From positions 4,394,557-4,458,556 of the forward strand of contig NC_092463.1 in assembly GCF_047495875.1 (NCBI RefSeq): a DNA stretch of 64,000 bases, read 5' to 3'. Origin of the DNA: Pithys albifrons albifrons. Taxonomy: Eukaryota; Chordata; Aves; Passeriformes; Thamnophilidae. A program made the position numbers and the translations under genes. The first letter of the stretch is position 1. Each line of letters begins with the position of its first letter. A model generated the notes under the pieces. That model was not told where the DNA came from. It ran no database searches and saw nothing but the letters and a program-made list of their open reading frames with translations. Below, piece by piece: positions 10,861 through 23,170 of the stretch.

Positions 10861-11648
10861 GAGTGTTTGGTAACTCCTTGGCCATGCCAAAGTTTGCATA
10901 GACACACTTTGGACTCTCATGTGCAAACTCCTCCACTGAAAGCAATGGAGATGCAACAGTTTCACCACCTCAGGATTTCCCTCAACACAACCTGTATTTA
11001 TTGAGGCCAAGAGGAGAGATTTATGGAAGTCAGAAAATTGAAATGAGTATAGAAATTGTCCTGACTATTGGAAGCTGAAGGCAAGCAGGCTGGAAGTCTA
11101 TGGCAGAGGAGGCAAAAGAGTCTAGAAACAAGAAAATTATAATCCTTTGACTGTACTTCAGTTCATGCTCAGTTTATGAGCACAACTCTTCTAGGATACC
11201 CTGCAGGAACCTCCATGCTTCCTGTGAGGATTTCTGTCCTGCATGGGCTTTGAGAACAGTACTGGAGTGTCCAGCATGCACATTTACCTTCTACTTCAGA
11301 GTCAAGGCTGCTGGATTCTATTCCTGGGTCTGCTCTGGACTCTCTGGTCCATCCTAAGCTCAGACTTGGGCTCAGGTGCACCCATGAGTTCCCCACCTGA
11401 GATGAACAGAGCTGCAGCTTAACAAGAAAGTGAGGAACATTTGTGAGCCCTCTGTTGCCCTTGACTGCCAGTCCTCATTTCCCAGTGCAAGGAAAGGGGA
11501 GGGGAAGTGTCAAATTAAAACATGTCCTTATAGTGTCCTGTCTGAGTACAGTCCCCAAGGCCTCTGTGTTCACTGTGTTGGAAGTCAAGAGTTGGTCTGA
11601 ATTGCTTATCATTGCCTTGGACATAAATGTTGTTACAGGCACTTAGGG
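10861..11648. other. No recognised feature
   Basis: Spacer between two CR1 copies of opposite orientation. No gene or repeat was recognised. Confidence 0.4.
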
Positions 11649-12218
11649 AATAGAATCATTTAGGTTGGAAAAGACCTCTAAGATCGTGGAGACCAACCAC
11701 TAACCCAGCACTGCCAAACCCACCACTAAGCCTTGTCCCCAGGTGCCACATCTGCACAGCTTTTAAATCCCTCCAGGGATGGTGACTCCACCACTGCACT
11801 GGGCAGCCTGTTCCAGTGCCTGGTCACCTTTTCCTTGAAGATATTTTTCCCAATATCCAACCTAAACCTTCTCTGGAACAACTTGAGGCCATTGCCTCTT
11901 GTCCTGTCACTTGTTACTTGGGAGAAGAGCCTGATCCCCCACCCGGCTCCCCCCTCCTGTCAGGGAGAGTCAGAAGGTCCCCTCTGAGCCTCCTCTTCTC
12001 CAGGCTGATCCCCCCCAGCTCCCTCAGCTGCTTCTGGTGCTCCAGACCATTCCCCAGCTCCATTCCCTTCTCTGGACACGCTCCAGCCCCTCAATGTCTT
12101 TCTTGCCATGAGGGACCCAGAACTGACCCCAGGCTTTGATGTGCCTTGGCTGTACCAAGCACAGGAGGGACAGTCACTGCCCTGGTCCCTCTGGCCACAC
12201 TATTGCTGATACAAGCCA
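11649..12218 (-). mobile_element. CR1 LINE, ~570-bp 3' part (class A)
   Basis: This and the copy at 28328-28888 are the longest CR1 copies in the window. On the plus strand it opens with TAGAATCATTTAGGTTGGAA and continues through CCATTGCCTCTTGTCCTGTC, GGAGAAGAGCCTGATCCCCC and TCTTCTCCAGGCTGATCCCC. It ends near CCACACTATTGCTGATACAA (12195-12214). Only about one terminal repeat is left at the 3' end. The sequence covers the 3' UTR and possibly the last stretch of ORF2; no functional reverse transcriptase is encoded. Confidence 0.95.
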
Positions 12219-15200
12219 CGTCTGGAGGTTTAAATAGAGCTCCCCTTTCTTTGTTCCTCATTTCCCTTGTCTGTCCAGCAGCTGGGCTGATGTCCCCCTG
12301 ACTTTTGGGGGTTCAGTGCTGTCTTACTGCCATTTGTGATTTGTCCTGGAGATCTGTGGGGAAGTGGCAACACAAATGCAAAGTGTCATTGCTGGAGATT
12401 GAGGTCTTGCCAGCATTTCCTACACCTAGAGTATCAATTCTAATTGCCATTTATTTTTCTTCTCATCTAGGTATATCTCTCTATCTTGTTTACTGTCACT
12501 CTTCACTAAGCTGTTACTTCAAAGCATTTGCCTTGAATAATCACAATCAGTAAACTGCATAACAGCTTTGTTAAACACACTGCTCTTCCCTCACAGTGTC
12601 ATTCCTGGGAAGAAAAGACAAGCAGGAGGTGTGCATGTTGAATCCAGAGCTGATTTCAGAGATAGGAGGCAGCTGAACTAGGTACACTCAGGGTTTTGAG
12701 AGTTTGGGACTAGCTTTTTTATTTGGGATGACCTTTGTTCAGAAACTGAGCAAATCAGTGCCCGAATTCAGACACAAATCCTAAATAGGAGGGTGAAAAT
12801 GATGTGGATTTTTTTTTCATAAGCAAAAGTTTTCTTAGCATGAGAAAATTTGGCTCTGTACTGCAAACCCCACACTTTTCATACTGGTAGAACAGGCTGA
12901 GATCAGACTCTGTAAGTGTTGTCCCTTTAGGGCTGTCATGGAAATAAAATATTCACCCCTTGAGGCTCTGCCATGGAGCAAATATATTAACTAGCAAAAA
13001 AAAAATCATATTCTTTCTAATAAAATATTCAATTCCTTGTTTGTTCTACCAAATATAAGAAATGGAGATTTAATCAAGGAAAACAAGACTTTACATCAGA
13101 CTGCAAGGTATTCTTGGCTAGAAGTCTCCTAATATGCTTGAATAATTCTGGTAATAGTAGAACTGAGCCATCCAGAGAGGGCAGCTCTTACACTGATTTA
13201 GTGTGACAGGGTTTGGGGAGACAAAGAAATAGCCAAATTAGCTCTTCAAAATTATAATTTATGAAAGTTTTGCTAATGTCTCATCTTGAAGCCTGATAGG
13301 GATAAGTTTCAGGTTTCTGCTCTGTTTATTTGTTTGTTTGGAAAAGCAGACATGGTAATAAAGTGGTAAATAATCAGAGTAGAAAGGGGACTTATCCTGG
13401 CTGGGAGTTCTCCTGGTGATTGCTGTCCAGGAGAGCAATTTCTCTCCTTCCACGTATCAGTGCTTCACATTTTCCTCATCACACAGAATTTCTTTTATCC
13501 AGACAGATTAACACAGACTCTCAGATTGATAATTGGCACACACAGATATGAACTCCCTCTGTCTTTGCCCCCCAAACCCCAATCCCCATGCCTTCCCCCT
13601 GCCAAACTCTGCATTGTTTCAGCCTCTTGCTCAACCAGACTGTAAAGCCTCCACCAAAGTTTTCATGAATAACATTGCAATCTTTGGAACAAATCCAGAG
13701 CCAGTTTGAAGATAATGGGAACACTGAGTACTAAATAACACACTGACAGAAGACATGACACCATGCTGGCAGGAGACATGTGTGCAGGACTTTTATAGTA
13801 ACCAGGGCACTCATTGCTTGGTTGTCAGAGGACAGCAAAGTAAACTATTGGGAATAAAGACAATTTTTACTGTCTCATGACTTTAGCTGGAGAAGATCAT
13901 GTGTATTACCAGAGAGAGAGAGCTGGTGTCCTTTGAAAATGGCCCTCTGTGTAGGGGAGATGGAGTTGGGTCTCCCTGGTGTTTGATATTGAGATGCTTG
14001 ATGAACATATTGGTCTAGAAATTCTACTAAAAAGATCAGTTCTTAAAGTTTTCACTGATGGTATGTAAAGGAAATTGATAGGTTTCAGAGATATCACATG
14101 ATGGAAAGAAAACAGGGCCTTCTCTCTCTCTTCAAGCTACTTAAAATACCTTATTTCCCCCTAACTCCTAATCTCTAGTCTATACTCTTTGTGCTCTGCA
14201 TGGCCCACTTCAGAGCCAGAGAATATCCAAGCCATCTTTCAACAGGTCAACCCAACCAAAACTTCAAGTGAAATTCATTGTCCTGGAGGCCAATAGGAAA
14301 AAAAAAGGGACTTATCCATAATGTTTTCTGCAATGTTTTCTTTCTCAGAAGCCCTCAAGAGGAACACAAGGCTTTAGAGCAAGCCCTTCCCAAAGCTGGT
14401 GTGTTTTAGGTACTTTCATCCTGCCTTCAGACTCAGGAATTCAGCTGGAGGCAGTGGCAGGTCAGAGCTTGAGGTCACATTCTGGAATCATGGCCTGGTC
14501 AGTGATTACTTAGTGTTGTGTCTCCATAGGTAGGAGTTACACATGGTAGGGGAGGGGAATATCTGAAAGTTTGGACTGTCAGTGCTTCTCATACAGAAAA
14601 AGTTCTAGCACTGTGGCCAGGCTTGAAGGTGGATATTGCACAAATACTCAAATCTGTCTGGAAGGCTTGTGGTGTTGTTAGACCCAGAATAAACCAAGCA
14701 GAGGGACTTTTAAACATCCTCAACTCCCAAACTCTGTATCCTCCTTTAGAAGAGGTGCTTTGTGAAGTCCATGAGCTCATGATGCCAATGGGATGGAGAT
14801 GGAGTGGGCCATGAGAAGGATCCTGTGCCACCTTGTGTCCCTTTTCCGATGCTGAGGCGGTGACAAGGCTGAGGAGTGAGCACTTCACCCTCATGTGGAA
14901 TAGCTTTATCTTTTGTTGCTTGTACAGGATCAAGCACCTTCACTTCAACGGGAGATTACTTCTGTTTGAAGGCTTAACCATACACTGTAATGCTTAGATG
15001 TTAAAAGGGCATGGAAGGTAGAGCATGGAGGAATTAAATTATATATTATATATGCATGCAATGAAATGAACCTTGCACAAGCCCCATGTTAGCTCTGAGT
15101 GTCTGTTCCCCCTCATGAGAGCCCTTTCCTTTATTCATCACTGTTTTCTAGTGATGTCAGTGGGTGTTTTTGCACACTGTCTGGGAGAGGACTGAATTCT

Positions 15201-15549
15201 GCTGCCTCTTTTTAGGCAAAACCCCCAGCCAGGAGCAAAGGCTCTGATGACACTCAAGAAACGTCTCTATTCACAAGCACTCTTTACAGGTGATTGCTTA
15301 TGTATTAGAGATGCAAATGAGGGTTTTGTTTCAAATGAGGTAAATCTAAGATTAAACTCCCATCGAAGAGTAAATGCTCCCTTTACCTTTCATGTGTAGT
15401 AGCTTGAAAGAGCCTACACAACAATAAATTGCATTACAGAAGCTCCCACTGACACAACCATATGTTGGCAGTCTCTGTTTTGAAGGGTTACAGCTCAGCT
15501 GTAAGAATTTGCTGTGGGCTGATATTTGGCAGTCTCTGCTTGGTACTTA
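12219..15549. other. No recognised feature
   Basis: About 3.3 kb without a repeat or exon that I can name. Short (GA)n and (CT)n runs lie near 13913-13921 and 14121-14132. A TATA/ATAT-rich stretch lies at 15040-15056. Confidence 0.4.
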
Positions 15550-15790
15550 GATTTTAAAACGGAGCTACAAATGCATCCCAAGTCATCCCAAAAAGCTCAG
15601 AGGGAGGGAAAAGACGAACCGTGTTGAATTTCAGCTCGGCGCTTACACAACCAAGAGCTGCCACCGCCACGGCGGAACCAAAGTGTGTGTGGAGGTGACA
15701 CCCACTCTGAGCGCCTCTTCCCCTTAGGAAAATGTTAAAAAATGAGCTGCAAACCACACCGAGGGGAAGAGCTGCCTTCTGGCACTGTGG
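15550..15790. other. CpG-bearing block, possible conserved or regulatory element
   Basis: This block holds roughly ten CpG dinucleotides in about 200 bp, against a CpG-poor background. They cluster around CTCGGCGCTTACACAACC (15636-15653) and the near-palindrome CCGCCACGGCGG (15664-15675). It is too short and too weak for a CpG island by usual criteria. Regulatory function is inference. Confidence 0.3.
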
Positions 15791-16412
15791 CCTCAGCAGG
15801 TTGCAGCTCCTGAGACTGTGGGAAGACGATGACCTGTGGTATTCGGGAACATGACCAGCTTGCAATGAGGGCCCCACAGAAACAGGGGGGGTGAAGAGGG
15901 GAAGGCTGAAAGTTGAGGAGCAGACGGTGGGTTTTTTTGTTTGGTGTTGTTGCTTGTTTTGGTTTGTTGGGGTTTTTTCCCCCATAAGTCCTGAGTCATG
16001 CTGCCTTCATGTTGCCGGTTTTTGGCTGTGAAAATGGACAGACTTCCCATCAGAATCAGGTCCCTCAGCTGCTCAGCTGAGCTGGGTGGCCATGGGGGAA
16101 GGAAGGATGGGGAAGAAGTTTGTAATGAGTTAAACAATACAAAGCTGCTTCAAAGGAGAGAGGAGGGAGGAACATCAACATCTGTATTTACTGCATTTAT
16201 ATTCATTATGGAGTTTAGCAAGTGTTTAGGTGACTGGGCTGCTACTGGATCTGAGATGAGGGGAATCCACAGCTCCCTGGGATGGGATGAATGTTCACAT
16301 CCACACAGTGGGAATCTGTGTCTTCTTTTAGTCTAGCTGAATGCATATGTGAAATTATTGAAGATGGGGCTTGATGGGAGGTCAGGATGTGCCTGCTCCA
16401 CCCTGCTGATGG
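15791..16412. other. No recognised feature
   Basis: Contains a T/G-rich run at 15931-15982 and nothing else that I can name. Confidence 0.4.
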
Positions 16413-16660
16413 ATCATGGAATCCCAGAATGGTTTGAGTTGGAAGAGACCTTTAACTTCATCCAGTCCCAGCCCCTGCCATGGGCAGGGACACCTTCCAC
16501 TAGACCAGGTTGCTCCAAGCCCCATCCAACCTGGCCTTGGACACTTCCAGGGATGGGGCAGCTACAACTTCTCTGGACAATTGTGCCAGGGCCTCACCAC
16601 CCCCCATCCACATCTACCCTCTTCCAGTTTAAAGCCATTACCCCTTTTGCTGTCATTCAG
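16413..16660 (-). mobile_element. CR1 LINE, 3' fragment (class B)
   Basis: The plus strand reads ATCATGGAATCCCAGAATGG at 16413-16432, a variant tail with GGAATCCCAGAAT in place of GAATCATAGAAT. It continues through CCATGGGCAGGGACACCTTC and GGACACTTCCAGGGATGGGG to AGTTTAAAGCCATTACCCC. The same variant tail is present in the neighbour at 17508-17672, so the two may be one sub-lineage. Confidence 0.93.
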
Positions 16661-17507
16661 TTTTGAACTTGATCAGTGCTCTGGCAGATATAGGTGATTA
16701 TCTGGCAGGAAAGCTTTTTTCTTGACAAGCTTCTGAAGATATCTGTTATCTTGGTCTCATTCCTGCTTTTGGTTCTCAAAGTCTGACTGCCTGATGCCAT
16801 TTGGATCCTCTTGGTTGGAAGAAGAAAATTAAAAAAAAACCCAAACACAAATCTTCAGGCCTGTAACCAAGGCAGAAAATTTCTGCAATTAGATGCCCAG
16901 TATAAGGGGCCCTATATATAAGGAATATAAAGAACTGGAGAAAGAAGCATCTATAAATATGTTTCAGGCTCTGGATAGGCTGAATTGTCTTGTGGATGTG
17001 CTCTTTCCTTTCTGCTAATTTCCCAGAAGATGATGAGAGACTCTGGTGTGTACTGCTTGGACAACTAAAGCTGGGCTGGATGTGTCAAAGTGTGAGCAGA
17101 TTGTCTCAGTCCACCCAAGAAGGCTGTACAGAGACATGAGCTGAACCTTTTGTGGTTGCCTTTACCACAAAACCAGCTTTTCTCTGCTGAGCAGTCTCCC
17201 GAGTTACTTTACAGGAACAATCTAATGTATTGTATGAAAGGCAAAGAAATTAAATAGCAAGTGTTCCACTTGACCAAAAGGTCAAAGTCTCGGCGATTAA
17301 AATGCTTTGTTATTTTAAGATCGGGGAATGTCACATAACCATTACATATAAAAGGCAAAGCTTCTGTGTGTGCTGACTGCTGAAGAGCCTTGCTGACTCT
17401 GCCCATGGGGGTGCCAGCTGAATCTGCAGTTCCCATGTGCCACAGACAGTGCCACGTGGATGGCAGGCAAGGAAACCCTTACAGCTGGAGAGATTAAATA
17501 CACTTTG
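16661..17507. other. Spacer between two like-oriented CR1 copies
   Basis: No gene or repeat was recognised. An A-run lies at 16831-16840 and an ATATATAAGGAATATAAAG stretch near 16913-16931. Confidence 0.4.
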
Positions 17508-17672
17508 TAGAATCCCAGAATCCCAGAATGGTTTGGGTTGAAAGGAACCTTAAAGACCATCTTGTTCCAACTCCCTGCCATGGGCAGGGACACCTTCCAC
17601 TAGCCCAGGTTGCTCCAATCCCTGTCCAACCTTGCCTGGAACGCTTCCAGGGATGGGACAGCTCCTCCTTTC
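17508..17672 (-). mobile_element. CR1 LINE, 3' fragment (class B)
   Basis: Opens with two tandem AGAATCCC words (17510-17525). It then shows GGTTTGGGTTGAAAGGAACC, CCATGGGCAGGGACACCTTC and CGCTTCCAGGGATGGGACAG. About 165 bp remain. It has the same orientation and tail variant as 16413-16660, but a different truncation point and many differences, so it is a separate insertion rather than a duplication. Confidence 0.93.
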
Positions 17673-19192
17673 CAATTCTATGCACACAATGTTGTATCTC
17701 TTGTACCACTGTTCTTTGAGTGTAATGGCATTTTTTCTCTTCTTAATCTTTTCAATGGAAAAGGCAATGTCCCAAAGCTGACACAAAATATATTGATTTG
17801 CAATGAAAAATTTGTTCTGGAAATGCCCCACTCTGTGTGGATCAGTAGTGGGTGGGGCAACACAGTGAACCCAAGGTGGCCTTTGCCTTGATTTTGACTG
17901 GATTTTGCAGATCTGCTCAGCAGAAACTGAAAAGTCTCTGACCCATACAGTGCTGGGATACAACTGAGAGACATAAATAAATGTCCACAGAAAGCTGGGA
18001 TGACATACTTAGCTTTTACTTCTATTTTTCCACATCAGGGAAAGAATAGGATGGGGGGGTCAGTGGATTAATTAAATATTTATTTTATTTGACAGTTTGC
18101 AAATATTGTACAAGTAGATCGTGCTGCTTTGGACTTTAGGTAGTGTTATATTTGGTTTTAAGTGATGAAGTCCAGGACATTGATGGAGTGAAAATGAGAA
18201 AAGGTCAGGAAGGTCATTTACAGTTAGAATAAATACCTTGAAGTTCAGATAATTCATAATCCTGGCCCTCAAATCCTGCCTGTTAGAGAAATATATTTAA
18301 CAATAATACTGACCTGAAATAAACTCTTTGAATTAACTGCTTTTTTCAAGTGTGCCAGACAGAGCTGAAAATTCAGGGAGGAGGAGGCCTGACGTCCCAA
18401 CAAAACAGTCTCTCTCTGCTGGTATCCCCTAACACACCCTGGGATGTCTTCTTTTAATGATGAAATGCTTCTTTTTCAATTCTACATGCATTTCTTCTCC
18501 AATGGATTCTTGAAATTGAACTTAATCTTCTGCTGTGAAGAAGATATCAGAGGGGTCAAAGGAAAGAAGAGAAAAATTATATTTTCACATGCTTTTCTTT
18601 TTTTTTTTTATATGAATAAACACGTACAAAGCTTTATAGCCTGGACAGAGTAGAGCTGTGGAGAGATGCTGAACTCTCCTCCTTTCTCTGTTCATTGCCA
18701 TCCCATGCCTTATTTTCCCTTCTGCTTAGGGGGAAGAGATGCAAAAAGAGCAATTTGTCCTTTGCATGTTGTTTTGAGAGTTGAGGGAGTGTCCTGACTC
18801 GCTCACAAAATGATGAATTATAGATTCATTGAGCAATAGGGCTGGAAGATAACTCGGAGACCTCCAGTGCTGGATATTGCACTGGCTCACCAGATAATCT
18901 GTTCCAGCATGTCACCATCCATCTGTTAAGCAGAGGATCACAGGCAGCATCAGCTTTTGCCTTGGGCCTTCAGTCCTAGGCAGTCTAGGACTGCTCTCCA
19001 CTGAACAGAAGATTGGGGAACCTGCCTTGCTCCTTGCACATGGATTATTTGTATTTTGGCACCTGCACACGACCCAGGCTCCTGGCCAGACCCCTGGTAC
19101 TCACAACTGACATAAAGAGTGAACAGAAAGTGGATTAGAGAGCCTCCTCCTCCTCTCCGTGGTGCTCAGGGGGTGGGTGGGCTGCTGCAGGC
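17673..19192. other. No recognised feature, weak old CR1 hint near 18830-18920
   Basis: Mostly unique-looking AT-rich sequence with a T-run at 18600-18609. At 18838-18870 the words GGGCTGGAAGATAACTCGGA and GACCTCCAG resemble an old minus-strand CR1 tail, but the match is short and unreliable. Confidence 0.35.
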
Positions 19193-19587
19193 TGGTGAGG
19201 AGCAGCTGAGGGAGCTGGGAGGGCTCGGCCTGGAGAAAAGGAGGCTCAGGGGGGACCTTCTGGCTCTCTGCAATCCCTGCCAGGAGGGGGGAAGTCAGGT
19301 GGGGGTCAGGCTCTGCTCCAGGGAACAGGACAAGAAGAAATGGCCTCAAGTTGCACCAAGGGAGGTTTAGGTGAGACATTGGCAAGAATTTCTTCCCCAA
19401 AAGGGTGTCAAGCATTAGAACATGCTGTTCAATGCAGTTATGGAGTCACCATCCCCAGAGGCATTTAGAAGATGTGTGGATGTGGCATTTGGAGACATGG
19501 ATTAGTGGTGGCTTTGGCAGTGCTGGCTTCATGGTTGGGCTCGATGACCTTGGAGGACTTATCCAACCTAAATGATTCCGTGATTCA
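19193..19587 (+). mobile_element. CR1 LINE, 3' part (class A)
   Basis: Begins near TGGTGAGGAGCAGCTGAGGG and continues through GGCCTGGAGAAAAGGAGGCT and GGGAACAGGACAAGAAGAAA. It ends in CCTAAATGATTCCGTGATTC (19567-19586), where the terminal repeats carry a CpG-type change. It has the same internal order as 28328-28888. The 187-codon frame starting at 19472 begins inside this repeat and is not a gene. Confidence 0.95.
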
Positions 19588-20895
19588 TTTGTCTTTGTCC
19601 CTGATGTCTGAGATGGTGCTGCATTTGGAGACAAGACAGGGAGTGTCAGGAAACATGTCCCATGTGCTGTGTGACCTGGTGGGGCAGAGGCTGGGTTGGG
19701 TTGAGCTGGGTCTCATGGAAGGCTGTAGTTGTGGTCTGTGCTGGTTCTCTGACTGTACCTTTTCATCAGGTCCAGAGGGACACAAGTGTCCACCTGCTTT
19801 TTTTAGTGAGAAAATGCACCAACCTGACCATAATGGCAGATCCACAACAGAGCTCTACAAAAAGAGACCTTTCCAGAAAAGAGAATTTATCTTCTCTTAC
19901 CTCCTCCTGTTCCACCACACAACATTACTGCACAGAACATGCCAGGCTTATCCCAGATGCCCACTCACTGCCCAGATTGTCCTCTATTTATGCATTAGCC
20001 ACACATGCTATTTAACGTACTTTTTATTTTTGTAACAGCAGCCAAAGAATCTTTTGCTAACACAAATCTTATTTTCACATGTGGCTTTGTATAATGAATT
20101 TTTCAAAGATTTCCACACCTACTCTAAGTGAAATTATATCTTGAGGAAAGTAGAGCTTGATTGTTTATTCTGAGCCATATTGAAGCTCCTGTCTTTTCTG
20201 TTTTAATCTAAATTGCTCTTTTTGAATGTGTTTTATATTAGAATTTGGAAACAGATACAGTTCTTTTATTTTTATTTGTCCTTTCTTTTTCAATTTTATT
20301 TTTTTTTTACACACAAGGTTGAATGCACATATATTATTATGGCTCTCTTTTTGCCATTTACAAAGGAAATGTACACTCTGACAATATCGCGTGCACCAAA
20401 TCAATGAAATATCCTGTGTTTTCTATTCATTAAGCCCCTAAAGCACTAGGCACAAATTCCCTCACTTTAATTACACACCTCAGGGATGTGCAGGCCAAAA
20501 AGGAGGCAGTCAGACAAAAAAGCCTGGTCTCTGCCAAAAGGAAAAAAAAATTACTGGTAAACATTTATTTTCAGCGGGGAAATCTGCTATTAATTCATAT
20601 AGTGACTTTCCCCAGCTGAAATAATGAGGAAAGCCAAGTGAACCAAATGTTCACAGTGAGCAAACATGAACAGTAGGAAGTCAGCCCATCTTGTATTTAC
20701 ATGTTTATTCCATCAGCCTTTGAAGAACGTTTTCACAATTCTTTTTTTTGTGTGTGTGTGTGTCAAGTGTCAACGTTTACTCACACTCCTGGGGGGGCCT
20801 GGGGGTGTCTCGTTAGCAATGAAAGGAGTTGGCTCTCCTAGAGATGCCCAGATTCAGCCTGTCCCATCTGGAGGGAGGGGTTTAACATCGTAGTA
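19588..20895. other. No recognised feature
   Basis: AT-rich unique-looking sequence. It has a T-rich stretch at 20250-20312 and a (GT)n run near 20749-20762. No exon is supported. Confidence 0.4.
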
Positions 20896-21265
20896 TAATG
20901 GAATAAGAGAATTGTTTGGGTTGGAAGGGACTTTACAGCTCATCTTGTTCCACCCCCTACCATGGGCAGGGACACCTCCCACTAGCCCAGGTTGCTCCAA
21001 GCCTCATCCAGCCTGGCCTTGGACACTTCAAGGGATGGGACAGCCACAGCTTCTCTGGGCAACCTGTGCCAGGGCCTGTCCACCCTCACTGGGAAGAATT
21101 TCTTCCCAATATCCCATTTAACCCCACCATTTTCAGTTTGAAGCCATCACTCTTTGTCCTTTCACTCCAGGCCCTTGGGCAAGGTCCCTCTCCAGCTCTC
21201 TTGGAGCCCCTTTGGGTACTGGAAGGGGCTCTGAGGTCTCCCTGGAGCCTTTTCTTCTGCTGAAA
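20896..21265 (-). mobile_element. CR1 LINE, 3' part (class B)
   Basis: The plus strand shows GTTTGGGTTGGAAGGGACTT and ACCATGGGCAGGGACACCTC. It then reads GGCAACCTGTGCCAGGGCCT (21058-21077) and CTGGGAAGAATTTCTTCCCA. Beyond those it covers the inner part near CTCTCCAGCTCTCTTGGAGC. The terminal repeat is decayed to ATAATGGAATAAGAGAATTG. It is one of the longer class B copies. Confidence 0.94.
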
Positions 21266-23009
21266 TAGGTAGGGTGATTCCAAGTAGCTCCAAGGCTACT
21301 TGGAATGAGCCTGTCTGAGCTGCAGGATTCCTGCTCTGCACCAGGCTGGAGACTTCTGGAGGTGCTGCAGGTGCAGGACTTTTCTTCTCCTTACCTGTGG
21401 AAAGTATTTGTGCTTTCAAATGTGTTCTCTCTCGCTGCCATGAAGACACTCTGGCAACCTCTGTGTGGTTCCTTGGGAAAAGACTAAGCCCAGGCTTCCT
21501 TTCCACAACAAAATGAACCATATTTGCCCATCTATGAACTAGATACAAAATGCTGCACCCCTGATGTGCATCAGTTCAGCAATACTGACCAGAAAGTCCC
21601 CTGTAGTTCTACAACAGATGCATACAATGGTCACAGCCTGCTATAAAAATAAAAATAGAAGGAAAGAAAATTCATCCTTCTCTCAGCTTCTTAAAGCAGA
21701 GAAAATATTTTCTTTATTTGGGTGTGCTAATAAATGGCTTCTTGACTTTGGTTCGTCCTGGAAATGCCCCAAATACACCAGTTTTTTTTCAATATTATTT
21801 TGTAATGTTGCATTCAGGCTATGCAGAAATCCCTGGAATTGGAAAGGAAGCCAACTTTGTCTTCATTTTAAATGGCATGTTTTGGTTTCACAGTGGTCTG
21901 TGCTCTGGATGGAGCTCTGGGTGCTCTGCACAATGGGCAGGACACTGGATGGTTTGCAGGTTGATGTGGCTGTTTATCCAGAGCAGGGGACACAGTGTTG
22001 CATCCATGAGTTTTATTTGGGAAGGAAGTGTCTTCAGATATTTTCAGGACCTGTAATTAGTAATTTGAAAGATAAGAAAACAACTTAAGCAAATTTCTTC
22101 ACTTTTTTTTTTTTTTAACTCTGTGGGTAGGCTTGGGTAGTGGAGCTGGTGCTCAGAGAAGTGCAAGTTTTCCTGCAGAAAACACAAATATAAGAGAATC
22201 TTCTGGGAGAGGAAGCTCAGGTGTCAGGTCTTCATAGGTAAAAGAGTCAAAATTATTTTGCAAACACTAAAGCAGAGTAAGTTTGATTATGGCTGAGGGT
22301 AAACAAATCTGCTTATGGATTAGTGCCTGTGAAAACCTCGAGTATCAATGACATTCTACCGAAGCAGCACATTTTAAAATGAAATTTTTTGGATTTAAAT
22401 GAAAACCACCAGAAAGGAAAATACTCATCTGGGCAGAGATGTAGATGGGTAACAGTGTCTCTGGGCTGAAACTCCCTCACCCTGGGGTTTGAGATGATAG
22501 CAGGCTTTTACTGCTATTACTGGGAGGTTTTATCCCTTAACCCCAGTAAGTATAAGCCAGCATCACTCCTTGAGTATTGCTCTTTCAGAATTAGCATCTA
22601 CCAAAGCCCTCCCTAAATAAATTTTTAGCAGATACATCATTTTTGTTAGAGATGAATAAATGAATAATATGTACGTGCGATCTCTCTCTTTTTCCTATTC
22701 TATAAGAAGGAGCAATGCCCTATTAATTTTGACAGACAACTTGGCATTAGCCACTTTAAAATCCAACACGGGATAAAGTTCTGCATTACTAGTCTTTCTA
22801 CATTTTTGTCAAGAGATGAGCATTTTGCCAGATTTTTTAATAATACGCCAAGAGCTTTGTCAGTCAGTTTGTTTAGCTCTGCGTGGTTATGCCAGTATTT
22901 CTCAGCTCTCCTGCTGTGTGTGCCACTGCCCTTCACTGCTTTTCTGGCTCCTCCCCTGCAATTAGACAAAGTCAACACAGCAGAGTCAGGCTGAGCAGCC
23001 CCGAGGTAC
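21266..23009. other. No recognised feature
   Basis: Unique-looking sequence that contains a T-run at 22105-22117. The 174-codon open frame at 21564-22088 has no domain, and its codon use looks random. Confidence 0.4.
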
Positions 23010-23170
23010 CTGCAGCTACCAACGGTCCGGATTCACAGTCCCCACGAACGAGCTTTGCTTATTCACCGCATCACTACCTCAATTAGGACTTTTTATTGTA
23101 TCTCGGCTATTTATCACTAACACAACAGATGGAACAGATAGCGCTAACCACGTTTTAAGTCCTCACCTAA
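23010..23170. other. Candidate conserved non-coding element
   Basis: Scattered CpG (ACGGTCCGG, CACGAACGAG, TAGCGCTAACCACG) sits in otherwise AT-rich sequence, together with homeodomain-type CAATTAG at 23080-23086. No transposon sequence was recognised. This texture is common in vertebrate conserved elements, but conservation cannot be seen from one sequence. Confidence 0.3.

Noticed and set aside
18838..18920. Old minus-strand CR1 tail
   Set aside because: Only two short words match and the order beyond them fails. It is kept as a hint in the spacer entry only.
19472..20035. 187-codon plus-strand open frame
   Set aside because: It begins inside the last 120 bp of a CR1 copy and runs into unique AT-rich sequence with no recognisable domain.
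21564..22088. 174-codon plus-strand open frame
   Set aside because: No family recognised, overlapping frames are open too, and composition is like the flanking non-coding DNA. A chance frame is the simplest reading.
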